Assembly (NCBI RefSeq): GCF_026151205.1
Contig: NW_026971773.1
Span: 64,001 to 124,000, forward strand
Origin: Bolinopsis microptera
Taxonomy: Eukaryota > Ctenophora > Tentaculata > Lobata > Bolinopsidae
Reading direction: 5' to 3'
DNA: 60,000 nucleotides
This document shows positions 46,936 through 58,800 of this stretch, piece after piece; positions within the stretch are counted from its first letter, which is position 1, and every line of letters begins with the position of its first letter. The notes under the pieces are model-generated. The model was given only the letters and a program-made list of their open reading frames with translations. It did no database searches and was not told where the DNA came from. Both the position numbers and the translations under genes were made by a program.

Positions 46936-49573
46936 GAGAAGTGAGCCCCTCTAAACTCTCGTAATCATTCTCTGCGGGAGAGAGGAAGCTCCTCTGAATC
47001 TCACTCAGTTCAAACGCCGACAAGAACAGGCCCACATTTTCTTCACAGTTCACTTCGCCGCTAGCTGATTGGTCAGCGTCCGTCGCACGGTAAGAATGCG
47101 GTGTTCTGATTGGTTGGTCTTCATCTGATAAGACTGACAAGCTGCCCTTCCCGACACAGTTGCCCCTCAAATCATTGCACCCTGAACACAGTGACAAGCT
47201 GCCCCTCCCGACACAGTTGCCCCTCAAATCATTGCACCCTGAACACAGTGACAAGCTGCCCCTCCCGACACAGTTGCCCCTCAAATCATTGCACCCTGAA
47301 CACAGTGACAAGCTGCCCCTCCCGACACAGTTGCCCCTCAAATCATTGCACCCTGAACACAGTGACAAGCTGCCCCTCCCGACACAGTTGCCCCTCAAAT
47401 CATTGCACCCTGAACACAGTGACAAGCTGCCCCTCCCGACACAGTTGCCCCTCAAATCATTGCACCCTGAACACAGTGACAAGCTGCCCTTCCCGACACA
47501 GTTGCCCCTCAAATCATTGCACCCTGAACACAGTGACTCAGTATCAAACTCCTTGTTACACTGCACCACTATCTCATCCAGCTCGTCCAGCAACTCCTTC
47601 TCGAAGGTTCCGTCCCAGGAGAGGTGGCGCGACAGTTTAGACTCTGGTGAGACGTCGAGAGACAGTGGAGACAGCTCATACTGCGCTCTGATTGGTTGGT
47701 TTGTGTCACGTGGTTCGTGCTGTGCTGTGATTGGTTGGTTTGTGTCACGTGGCTCGTGCTGGGCTCTGATTGGTTGGTTTGTGTCACGTGGTTCGTGCTG
47801 TGCTCTGATTGGTTGGTTTGTGTCTCCATCAAACGGGGGTGCTTCTTGATAGACCGGGGAGAATTTAACGTCTTTTATGGAGAGTCGTTTAGTCCCCCCT
47901 CTCCTCCTCTTCTGGACACGTGTTTTAGTGGTCAGGTATTTAAAAATTGATCTGATACTAGTAGTAGGAGAGCAGTGTGATTTCTTCTTCTTGTCAGAGG
48001 GTTTATCAGAGCAGGAGTCCACGCAGATAAGAAACAGCGCGTACAAAGTTACGAGCGAGAGGAAGGAGCCTCCTAACGCGGAGAAAAAGAGGAGAGCAGC
48101 TTTAGTGCTGGACATGGTGAGAGGCTCTGTAGAAGGGAGGAGGATAGCCCCAGTGGTTTGTGTGCAGTTCTCATAGTCACAGTCCTGCCACGCCACACAA
48201 AGCAACCTCGTGGGTTTGTTTACCGGCACAAACCGCCCTGTAACCAGAGTCTCCCTCTCTAGAGAGTCTTCGTCAGTGTCTCTAGCGGTAGTGTTACCAT
48301 GGTAACCACTATCAGTGTCTCTAGCAGTAGTGTAGGAGATGTAGGTGTCGTCTACTTTAAGGGACACCTGTATGGGGCTGGGAACTCCGGACCCTATACA
48401 CTTTACATAAGGGTGAGAACCCCTCCTCACGTGCAGTGTAGGGAGAGTGCTGTTACTATGGTTACTACTAGAGAGTGTGGTGTGTAGATCAGGGAGAGAT
48501 AAGAGGGAGATAACAGGTATCTGGAGGTAGAGGGAGAAGTTTGTGGAGCAGGGAACCTCCCCTCCTCTGGGAGCTGCAGAGCAGATGTAGGTACCAGCTC
48601 TGTCTCTTGCAGCTGTCAGTGTGTAGTGTAGAGTAAGGGTGTCTCCAGAGAGGGTCTGGTTAGAGGCGAGGAGAATATTGTTGTGAGTTAGAACGAGGAG
48701 AGAAGGAGGAGGGTAGCTGTCAGCTTCACACACTATCTCCACCTCTCCCCCCACTGTAACAGAAACCACCCCACCAGACACGACCCCACCTTCTGAAGCT
48801 AACCCTCCCCCCGGGGACATGGTCAGGGTCAGGTTCCTGGGAACTGATATACTCAGTGTTCTGTTCATGTGCTTCACACGGGATGGGTTGTCATGGTTAC
48901 TGAGATTCTGTGAGGCACGGCAAGTCAAGTTGACTCTATTCAGTAAGTCCTGTTTGCTGAGAGACCAGGTAGTTGATGTTCTGAACACTTTAGTGAGAGA
49001 ACTGCTGATGTTCACATATTGATGAGAGGTCACCTCACCAGTGTTATTGTAGCTCACTAATGTAGGGTTATATGTGAGTACTGTGAGAGAGAGTGCGGGA
49101 GGAGGGCTGCCCCCAGCACGGCACTCCACCTCCATCCTGCCTCCTGTAAACACGCTGCCCAGCTCCACCTCTGACATTACCTTCTCCACGTGCAACTCCG
49201 CAAGCATCTGGTTACACCACACTGCTCTGTCCTCTCCCTGTTGCAAGTCTGTTAACTCTAGCACTGATGAGAAATAAGGTTTAGGGTCGAATCTGACTCT
49301 GGTGTTTACCCGCAACTTGGTTCTAGAAGAGTTGAAATTGTCAGCACTAGAAGAGTTGAAATTGTCAGCACTAGATGAGTTGAAATTGTCAGCACTCCTC
49401 CAGATTGCTAGAGACCTGTTTACAGTCCGGTAAACTTTGCAAGTAAGGGAGATGTTGGTTCCTGGTAGAACTATCAGGTACTTGCCTGGTAATATAACTG
49501 ATAGTGGACCTCTCGAGGGTGTACAGTAGGAAACAGGAAACAAAAGTAAAATGAGGCAATATGAGTAGAGCAT
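46922..49573 (-). CDS. Ig-domain single-pass receptor, intronless
   Basis: 883 residues. Signal peptide 1-18 (MLYSYCLILLLFPVSYC). Ig-like domains: about 38-125 (SLTCKVYR ... AVWCNQM), 145-245 (VECRAGGSPPP ... NLTCRAS), 275-345 (IVCEADSYPPP ... AGTYICSAAP) and a weaker one 385-470. Many N-glycosylation sites (NSS, NLT, NHS). Transmembrane segment 492-517 (AALLFFSALGGSFLSLVTLY), then a basic stop-transfer. The cytoplasmic tail holds DTNQPIRAQHEPR repeats (about 584-632), a central segment with RHLSWDGTF, seven 19-residue CSGCNDLRGNCVG repeats (682-812), and END YESLEGL near the end. It is a plausible cell-adhesion or immune-type receptor. No orthologue recognised. Lack of introns is unusual for an Ig receptor. 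The satellite upstream starts a few bases before the ATG. Confidence 0.82.
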   Translation of the reverse strand: MLYSYCLILLLFPVSYCTPSRGPLSVILPGKYLIVLPGTNISLTCKVYRTVNRSLAIWRSADNFNSSSADNFNSSSADNFNSSRTKLRVNTRVRFDPKPYFSSVLELTDLQQGEDRAVWCNQMLAELHVEKVMSEVELGSVFTGGRMEVECRAGGSPPPALSLTVLTYNPTLVSYNNTGEVTSHQYVNISSSLTKVFRTSTTWSLSKQDLLNRVNLTCRASQNLSNHDNPSRVKHMNRTLSISVPRNLTLTMSPGGGLASEGGVVSGGVVSVTVGGEVEIVCEADSYPPPSLLVLTHNNILLASNQTLSGDTLTLHYTLTAARDRAGTYICSAAPRGGEVPCSTNFSLYLQIPVISLLSLPDLHTTLSSSNHSNSTLPTLHVRRGSHPYVKCIGSGVPSPIQVSLKVDDTYISYTTARDTDSGYHGNTTARDTDEDSLERETLVTGRFVPVNKPTRLLCVAWQDCDYENCTQTTGAILLPSTEPLTMSSTKAALLFFSALGGSFLSLVTLYALFLICVDSCSDKPSDKKKKSHCSPTTSIRSIFKYLTTKTRVQKRRRGGTKRLSIKDVKFSPVYQEAPPFDGDTNQPIRAQHEPRDTNQPIRAQHEPRDTNQPITAQHEPRDTNQPIRAQYELSPLSLDVSPESKLSRHLSWDGTFEKELLDELDEIVVQCNKEFDTESLCSGCNDLRGNCVGKGSLSLCSGCNDLRGNCVGRGSLSLCSGCNDLRGNCVGRGSLSLCSGCNDLRGNCVGRGSLSLCSGCNDLRGNCVGRGSLSLCSGCNDLRGNCVGRGSLSLCSGCNDLRGNCVGKGSLSVLSDEDQPIRTPHSYRATDADQSASGEVNCEENVGLFLSAFELSEIQRSFLSPAENDYESLEGLTSPSYH
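47135..47536 (-). repeat. 57-bp coding repeat, 7 copies (CSGCNDLRGNCVGRGSLSL)
   Basis: Seven nearly identical 57-bp units in the receptor tail, differing at one codon (K/R). Each adds three cysteines in a CxxC...C pattern. Length is a multiple of three. Confidence 0.96.
47682..47826 (-). repeat. 39-bp coding repeat matching the CACGTG/CCAAT motif
   Basis: Four units encoding HEPRDTNQPIRAQ. Minus-strand DNA contains CCACGTGACACAAACCAACC then AATCAGAGC, the same as the non-coding motif at 22268 and 36453. 39 bp equals 13 codons. The flanking codons near 47050-47115 also contain CCAATCAG-type pieces. Confidence 0.93.
49325..49397 (-). repeat. 24-bp coding repeat (SADNFNSS), 3 copies
   Basis: Three tandem 24-bp units in the first Ig domain between the B and later strands; each adds an Asn-Ser-Ser glycosylation sequon. 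Confidence 0.93.
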
Positions 49574-49574
49574 A

Positions 49575-51190
49575 GTGTTGGAGAGTAGTTGTACAGACTG
49601 TAGTAGAGACTGTAGCAGTAGAGACTAGTGTTGGAGAGTAGAAGTAGAGACTGTAGTAGAGACTGGTGTTGGAGACTGGTGTTGGAGAGTAGTTGTACAG
49701 ACTGTAGTAGTAGAGACTGTAGTAGAGACTGTAGTAGAGACTAGTGTTGGAGAGTAGTAGTAGAGACTGTAGCAGTAAAGACTAGTGTTGGAGAGTAGAA
49801 GTAGAGACTGTAGTAGAGACTGGTGTTGGAGACTGGTGTTGGAGAGTAGTTGTACAGACTGTAGTAGTAGAGACTGTAATAGAGACTGGTGTTGGAGAGT
49901 AGTAGTAGAGACTGTAGTAGAGACTAGTGTTGGAGAGTAGAAGTAGAGACTGTAGTAGAGACTGGTGTTGGAGAGTAGTTGTACAGACTGTAGTAGTAGA
50001 GACTGTAATAGAGACTAGTGTTGGAGAGTAGTAGTAGAGACTGTAGTAGTAGAGACTGTAATAGAGACTGGTGTTGGAGAGTAGTAGTAGAGACTGTAGC
50101 AGTAGAGACTAGTGTTGGAGAGTAGAAGTAGAGACTGTAGTAGAGACTGTAGTAGAGACTGGTGTTGGAGAGTAGTAGTAGAGACTGTAATAGAGACTGG
50201 TGTTGGAGAGTAGTAGTAGAGACTGTAGCAGTAGAGACTAGTGTTGGAGAGTAGTAGTAGAGACTGTAGCAGTAAAGACTAGTGTTGGAGAGTAGAAGTA
50301 GAGACTGTAGTAGAGACTGGTGTTGGAGAGTAGTTGTACAGACTGTAGTAGTAGAGACTGTAATAGAGACTAGTGTTGGAGAGTAGTAGTAGAGACTGTA
50401 GTAGTAGAGACTGTAATAGAGACTGGTGTTGGAGAGTAGTAGTAGAGACTGTAGCAGTAGAGACTAGTGTTGGAGAGTAGAAGTAGAGACTGTAGTAGAG
50501 ACTGTACATGTAGTAGAGACTAGTGTTGGAGAGTAGTAGTAGAGACTGTAGTAGTAGAGACTGTAATAGAGACTGGTGTTGGAGAGTAGTAGTAGAGACT
50601 GTAGCAGTAGAGACTAGTGTTGGAGAGTAGAAGTAGAGACTGTAGTAGAGACTGTAGTAGAGACTAGTGTTGGAGAGTAGTAGTAGAGACTGTAGTAGAG
50701 ACTAGTGTTGGAGAGTAGTAGTAGAGACTGTAGCAGTAAAGACTAGTGTTGGAGAGTAGAAGTAGAGACTGTAGTAGAGACTGGTGTTGGAGAGTAGTTG
50801 TACAGACTGTAGTAGTAGAGACTGTAATAGAGACTAGTGTTGGAGAGTAGTAGTAGAGACTGTAGTAGTAGAGACTGTAATAGAGACTGGTGTTGGAGAG
50901 TAGTAGTAGAGACTGTAGCAGTAGAGACTAGTGTTGGAGAGTAGAAGTAGAGACTGTAGTAGAGACTGTAGTAGAGACTGGTGTTGGAGAGTAGTAGTAG
51001 AGACTGTAATAGAGACTGGTGTTGGAGAGTAGTAGTAGAGACTGTAGCAGTAGAGACTAGTGTTGGAGAGTAGAAGTAGAGACTGTAGTAGAGACTGTAG
51101 TAGAGACTGGTGTTGGAGAGTAGTTGTACAGACTGTAGTAGTAGAGACTGTAGTAGAGACTGTAGTAGAGACTAGTGTTGGAGAGTAGAA
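49575..51190. repeat. Satellite upstream of the receptor gene
   Basis: About 1.6 kb of interleaved short units (GTAGTAGAGACT, GGTGTTGGAGAGTAG and GTTGTACAGACT) arranged in higher-order blocks. Minus-strand frames through it are artefacts. It occupies the position of the 5' UTR or core promoter of the receptor gene. Confidence 0.93.
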
Positions 51191-52205
51191 CTAGTAACCA
51201 CCGGAAATGCAGATTTCTACAATAATGCACTACTGGATATCACGGAAACTCCCAGAGCAGCAGTGGAACAGTAGTGGCTGTGTAGGTAAAGTGTTCCGTG
51301 TTGTTGTTGTAACTGGAAGCTGTAGAGTGGTAGTCCAGTAACTGTAACAATGCTAGTAATGATGCTTACAGCTTGTGTGCGGTATAATAGCTGGCTGATG
51401 ATGTCACTGAGAGAGAGTTACCTGGTTACCAGGTTACCTGAGAGACAGGCTCAGAGGCTCATATCCGGGGTCTGCTCCAATGTAGAGACTGGAGAGTAGT
51501 AGTACAGTAAACTGCTGTATAACGAGACTAATTAACAAAGACTAAAACTACGCGTTAACGAACGGAGTGAGGTGTTAATGCAGCCACTATTACCTGCTAA
51601 AAGAGAGCTAATTCTACTCACTATAACACTACACTAAACTACTCACAGTGAGCCTGCTTAAATCTACCTCCTAATTCTCTTTTCATCATAGAATTATACT
51701 ATCACTGCAGCAGTGTAGTAGTGTAGTAGTTATAGTAGTAATAATACTATCACTGCAGCTATTTATTGCTTTGAAAATCATCAAATATTCTACAATTTAC
51801 GAATATCTTCAGTAAAACGTGGTATAACTATAAAACAGTTACCTGTTTAACCATGGTTACCTGGTTACCTGGTTACCTGGTTACCTGGTTACCTGGTCAC
51901 CTAGGGTTACCTGGTTACCTAAACCAGAATAAGACATGAGATAAAAACGGACTGTCTCGATTTTACAAATATATTTGTTTCTACTATTACATACTACTAA
52001 CTCGAAGGTTACATTGTAACATGACACGACAGATTTGATTTACCCGAAGGAGACGGATCATAACAAGAAAGCAAAACAGAGTCGAGTTACTGATCAGCAA
52101 ATCATACCAACTTAAACTGATCGCAGCAAGTAAAATGATCGAGAAATCAAAGCAGCTCGGCAATATAAATAACACTAAATCATTATAAATAGTTACAAGA
52201 TTCCT
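51191..52205. other. Spacer
   Basis: AT-rich, no gene supported. 51853-51917 holds tandem GGTTACCT units, the heptamer also seen in PRIM2. Confidence 0.5.
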
Positions 52206-52325
52206 CGCGCGCACTTCCACGTGCCAAGTAAACGCGCGCACTTCCACGTGCCAAGTAAACGCGCGCACTTCCACGTGCCAAGTAAACGCGCGCACTTCCA
52301 CGTGCCAAGTAAACGCGCGCACTTC
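52206..52325. repeat. 24-bp satellite with CACGTG
   Basis: Five copies of a 24-bp unit with CGCGCACTTCCACGTGCCAA. The minus-strand frame of MRAFTWHVEV repeats is an artefact. Confidence 0.93.
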
Positions 52326-52822
52326 TCGTCTTAAAGCTCACTGGCAGCAAATTTTATATTTATAGACAATATACATATTACGAATATAAGTAGTATCCAC
52401 TGAAGAATCAGAAAACCAATTCATTTTTCTTAAATTTCCTTTTTAAATTGATATTTAATTTCGTTGTTTAACGAATTTTATTTGAGATATGAGCGAGTTG
52501 TCAGATAAGTCTGTCATTAAGGTTTAAAAAGAATGAAAAGCAGTTTTTCTCGCGCCTTAAACGCACAACAAGAGAAAAAAAAGTTAAAAAAGAAAAGTTT
52601 TAAAACCTCCGAGCAAATGTTAGAATATAACTTGGAATTAAAAACCACTGGGAAAACTTAACCCAAACTAGATGATAACCCAATCTGTAGAATATTGTTC
52701 AAATTTACAACTAAGGAAATGTCCGAACAATCCCAAAAGTCATACTAATACTATATACAAACGTAACGCTACTAGTTTCTATGATAAATCAAGGTATGTC
52801 ACGGTATTTTACGGCATTTTAC
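52326..52822. other. AT-rich spacer before the right-edge satellite
   Basis: A plus-strand open frame (52672-52887) runs into the first satellite units and stops at GTC AGG TAA. It may include a real exon ending at the first donor-like AG|GTAA, but I see no independent support. Confidence 0.35.
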
Positions 52823-55800
52823 GTCAGGTAAAAATGGACTGGATGATACAATATGTGACACTAAGTTCAGACCCCAATGTCAGGTAAACAAGACTGGATG
52901 GTACAATATGTGACACTAAGTTCAGACCCCAATGTCAGGTAAACAAGACTGGATGGTACAATATGTGACACTAAGTTCAGACCCCAATGTCAGGTAAACA
53001 AGACTGGATGGTACAATATGTGACACTAAGTTCAGACCCCAATGTCAGGTAAAACAAGACTGGATGGTACAATATGTGACACTAAGTTCAGACCCCAATG
53101 TCAGGTAAAACAAGACTGGATGGTACAATATGTGACACTAAGTTCAGACCCCAATGTCAGGTAAAACAAGACTGGATGGTACAATATGTGACACTAAGTT
53201 CAGACCCCAATGTCAGGTAAAACAAGACTGGATGGTACAATATGTGACACTAAGTTCAGACCCCAATGTCAGGTAAAACAAGACTGGATGGTACAATATG
53301 TGACACTAAGTTCAGACCCCAATGTCAGGTAAAACAAGACTGGATGGTACAATATGTGACACTAAGTTCAGACCCCAATGTCAGGTAAAACAAGACTGGA
53401 TGGTACAATATGTGACACTAAGTTCAGACCCCAATGTCAGGTAAAACAAGACTGGATGGTACAATATGTGACACTAAGTTCAGACCCCAATGTCAGGTAA
53501 AACAAGACTGGATGGTACAATATGTGACACTAAGTTCAGACCCCAATGTCAGGTAAAACAAGACTGGATGGTACAATATGTGACACTGAGTTCAGACCCC
53601 AATGTCAGGTAAAACAAGACTGGATGGTACAATATGTGACACTAAGTTCAGACCCCAATGTCAGGTAAACAAGACTGGATGGTACAATATGTGACACTAA
53701 GTTCAGACCCCAATGTCAGGTAAACAAGACTGGATGGTACAATATGTGACACTAAGTTCGGACCCCAATGTCAGGTAAAACAAGACTGGATGGTACAATA
53801 TGTGACACTAAGTTCAGACCCCAATGTCAGGTAAAACAAGACTGGATGGTACAATATGTGACACTAAGTTCAGACCCCAATGTCAGGTAAACAAGACTGG
53901 ATGGTACAATATGTGACACTAAGTTCAGACCCCAATGTCAGGTAAAACAAGACTGGATGGTACAATATGTGACACTAAGTTCAGACCCCAATGTCAGGTA
54001 AAACAAGACTGGATGGTACAATATGTAACACTAAGTTCAGACCCCAATGTCAGGTAAACAAGACTGGATGGTACAATATGTGACACTAAGTTCAGACCCC
54101 AATGTCAGGTAAAACAAGACTGGATGGTACAATATGTGACACTAAGTTCAGACCCCAATGTCAGGTAAAACAAGACTGGATGGTACAATATGTGACACTA
54201 AGTTCAGACCCCAATGTCAGGTAAAACAAGACTGGATGGTACAATATGTGACACTAAGTTCAGACCCCAATGTCAGGTAAAACAAGACTGGATGGTACAA
54301 TATGTGACACTAAGTTCGGACTCCAATGTCAGGTAAAACAAGACTGGATGGTACAATATGTGACACTAAGTTCAGACCCCAATGTCAGGTAAAACAAGAC
54401 TGGATGGTACAATATGTGACACTAAGTTCAGACCCCAATGTCAGGTAAAACAAGACTGGATGGTACAATATGTGACACTAAGTTCGGACCCCAATGTCAG
54501 GTAAAACAAGACTGGATGGTACAATATGTGACACTAAGTTCAGACCCCAATGTCAGGTAAAACAAGACTGGATGGTACAATATGTGACACTAAGTTCAGA
54601 CCCCAATGTCAGGTAAAACAAGACTGGATGGTACAATATGTGACACTAAGTTCAGACCCCAATATCAGGTAAAACAAGACTGGATGGTACAATATGTGAC
54701 ACTAAGTTCAGACCCCAATGTCAGGTAAAACAAGACTGGATGGTACAATATGTGACACTAAGTTCAGACCCCAATGTCAGGTAAACAAGACTGGATGGTA
54801 CAATATGTAACACTAAGTTCGGACCCCAATGTCAGGTAAACAAGACTGGATGGTACAATATGTGACACTAAGTTCAGACCCCAATGTCAGGTAAAACAAG
54901 ACTGGATGGTACAATATGTGACACTAAGTTCAGACCCCAATGTCAGGTAAAACAAGACTGGATGGTACAATATGTGACTCTAAGTTCAGACCCCAATGTC
55001 AGGTAAAACAAGACTGGATGGTACAATATGTGACACTAAGTTCAGACCCCAATGTCAGGTAAAACAAGACTGGATGGTACAATATGTGACACTAAGTTCG
55101 GACCCCAATGTCAGGTAAAACAAGACTGGATGGTACAATATGTGACACTAAGTTCAGACCCCAATGTCAGGTAAAACAAGACTGGATGGTACAATATGTC
55201 ACACTAAGTTCGGACCCCAATGTCAGGTAAACAAGACTGGATGGTACAATATGTGACACTAAGTTCAGACCCCAATGTCAGGTAAAACAAGACTGGATGG
55301 TACAATATGTGACACTAAGTTCAGACCCCAATGTCAGGTAAAACAAGACTGGATGGTACAATATGTGACACTAAGTTCAGACCCCAATGTCAGGTAAACA
55401 AGACTGGATGGTACAATATGTGACACTAAGTTCAGACCCCAATGTCAGGTAAAACAAGACTGGATGGTACAATATGTGACACTAAGTTCAGACCCCAATG
55501 TCAGGTAAAACAAGACTGGATGGTACAATATGTGACACTAAGTTCAGACCCCAATGTCAGGTACAACAAGACTGGATGGTACAATATGTGACACTAAGTT
55601 CAGACCCCAATGTCAGGTAAAACAAGACTGGATGGTACAATATGTGACACTAAGTTCAGACCCCAATGTCAGGTAAAACAAGACTGGATGGTACAATATG
55701 TGACACTAAGTTCAGACCCCAATGTCAGGTACAACAAGACTGGATGGTACAATATGTGACACTAAGTTCGGACCCCAATGTCAGGTAAAACAAGACTGGA

Positions 55801-58800
55801 TGGTACAATATGTGACACTAAGTTCAGACCCCAATGTCAGGTAAAACAAGACTGGATGGTACAATATGTGACACTAAGTTCAGACCCCAATGTCAGGTAA
55901 AACAAGACTGGATGGTACAATATGTGACACTAAGTTCAGACCCCAATGTCAGGTAAAACAAGACTGGATGGTACAATATGTGACACTAAGTTCAGACCCC
56001 AATGTCAGGTAAAACAAGACTGGATGGTACAATATGTGACACTAAGTTCAGACCCCAATGTCAGGTAAAACAAGACTGGATGGTACAATATGTGACACTA
56101 AGTTCGGACCCCAATGTCAGGTAAAACAAGACTGGATGGTACAATATGTGACACTAAGTTCAGACCCCAATGTCAGGTAAAACAAGACTGGATGGTACAA
56201 TATGTGACACTAAGTTCAGACCCCAATGTCAGGTAAACAAGACTGGATGGTACAATATGTGACACTAAGTTCAGACCCCAATGTCAGGTAAAACAAGACT
56301 GGATGGTTCAATATGTGACACTAAGTTCAGACCCCAATGTCAGGTAAAACAAGACTGGATGGTACAATATGTGACACTAAGTTCAGACCCCAATGTCAGG
56401 TAAAACAAGACTGGATGGTACAATATGTGACACTAAGTTCAGACCCCAATGTCAGGTAAAACAAGACTGGATGGTACAATATGTGACACTAAGTTCAGAC
56501 CCCAATGTCAGGTAAAACAAGACTGGATGGTACAATATGTGACACTAAGTTCAGACCCCAATGTCAGGTAAAACAAGACTGGATGGTACAATATGTAACA
56601 CTAAGTTCAGACCCCAATGTCAGGTAAAACAAGACTAGATGGTACAATATGTGACACTAAGTTCAGACCCCAATGTCAGGTAAAACAAGACTGGATGGTA
56701 CAATATGTGACACTAAGTTCAGACCCCAATGTCAGGTAAAACAAGACTGGATGGTACAATATGTGACACTAAGTTCAGACCCCAATGTCAGGTAAAACAA
56801 GACTGGATGGTACAATATGTGACACTAAGTTCAGACCCCAATGTCAGGTAAAACAAGACTGGATGGTACAATATGTGACACTAAGTTCAGACCCCAATGT
56901 CAGGTAAAACAAGACTGGATGGTACAATATGTGACACTAAGTTCAGACCCCAATGTCAGGTAAAACAAGACTGGATGGTACAATATGTGACACTAAGTTC
57001 AGACCCCAATGTCAGGTAAAACAAGACTGGATGGTACAATATGTAACACTAAGTTCAGACCCCAATGTCAGGTAAAACAAGACTGGATGGTACAATATGT
57101 GACACTAAGTTCAGACCCCAATGTCAGGTAAAACAAGACTGGGTGGTACAATATGTGACACTAAGTTCAGACCCCAATGTCAGGTAAAACAAGACTGGAT
57201 GGTACAATATGTGACACTAAGTTCAGACCCCAATGTCAGGTAAAACAAGACTGGATGGTACAATATGTGACACTAAGTTCAGACCCCAATGTCAGGTAAA
57301 ACAAGACTGGATGGTACAATATGTGACACTAAGTTCAGACCCCAATGTCAGGTAAACAAGACTGGATGGTACAATATGTGACACTAAGTTCAGACCCCAA
57401 TGTCAGGTAAAACAAGACTGGATGGTACAATATGTGACACTAAGTTCAGACCCCAATGTCAGGTAAAACAAGACTGGATGGTACAATATGTGACACTAAG
57501 TTCAGACCCCAATGTCAGGTAAAACAAGACTGGATGGTACAATATGTGACACTAAGTTCAGACCCCAATGTCAGGTAAAACAAGACTGGATGGTACAATA
57601 TGTGACACTAAGTTCAGACCCCAATGTCAGGTAAAACAAGACTGGATGGTACAATATGTGACACTAAGTTCAGACCCCAATGTCAGGTAAAACAAGACTG
57701 GATGGTACAATATGTGACACTAAGTTCAGACCCCAATGTCAGGTAAAACAAGACTGGATGGTACAATATGTGACACTAAGTTCAGACCCCAATGTCAGGT
57801 AAAACAAGACTGGATGGTACAATATGTGACACTAAGTTCAGACCCCAATGTCAGGTAAAACAAGACTGGATGGTACAATATGTGACACTAAGTTCAGACC
57901 CCAATGTCAGGTAAAACAAGACTGGATGGTACAATATGTGACACTAAGTTCAGACCCCAATGTCAGGTAAACAAGACTGGATGGTACAATATGTGACACT
58001 AAGTTCAGACCCCAATGTCAGGTAAAACAAGACTGGATGGTACAATATGTGACACTAAGTTCAGACCCCAATGTCAGGTAAAACAAGACTGGATGGTACA
58101 ATATGTGACACTAAGTTCGGACCCCAATGTCAGGTAAAACAAGACTGGATGGTACAATATGTGACACTAAGTTCAGACCCCAATGTCAGGTAAAACAAGA
58201 CTGGATGGTACAATATGTGACACTAAGTTCAGACCCCAATGTCAGGTAAAACAAGACTGGATGGTACAATATGTGACACTAAGTTCAGACCCCAATGTCA
58301 GGTAAAACAAGACTGGATGGTACAATATGTGACACTAAGTTCGGACCCCAATGTCAGGTAAAACAAGACTGGATGGTACAATATGTGACACTAAGTTCAG
58401 ACCCCAATGTCAGGTAAACAAGACTGGATGGTACAATATGTGACACTAAGTTCGGACCCCAATGTCAGGTAAAACAAGACTGGATGGTACAATATGTGAC
58501 ACTAAGTTCAGACCCCAATGTCAGGTAAAACAAGACTGGATGGTACAATATGTGACACTAAGTTCAGACCCCAATGTCAGGTAAAACAAGACTGGATGGT
58601 ACAATATGTGACACTAAGTTCAGACCCCAATGTCAGGTAAAACAAGACTGGATGGTACAATATGTGACACTAAGTTCGGACCCCAATGTCAGGTAAAACA
58701 AGACTGGATGGTACAATATGTGACACTAAGTTCAGACCCCAATGTCAGGTAAAACAAGACTGGATGGTACAATATGTGACACTAAGTTCGGACCCCAATG

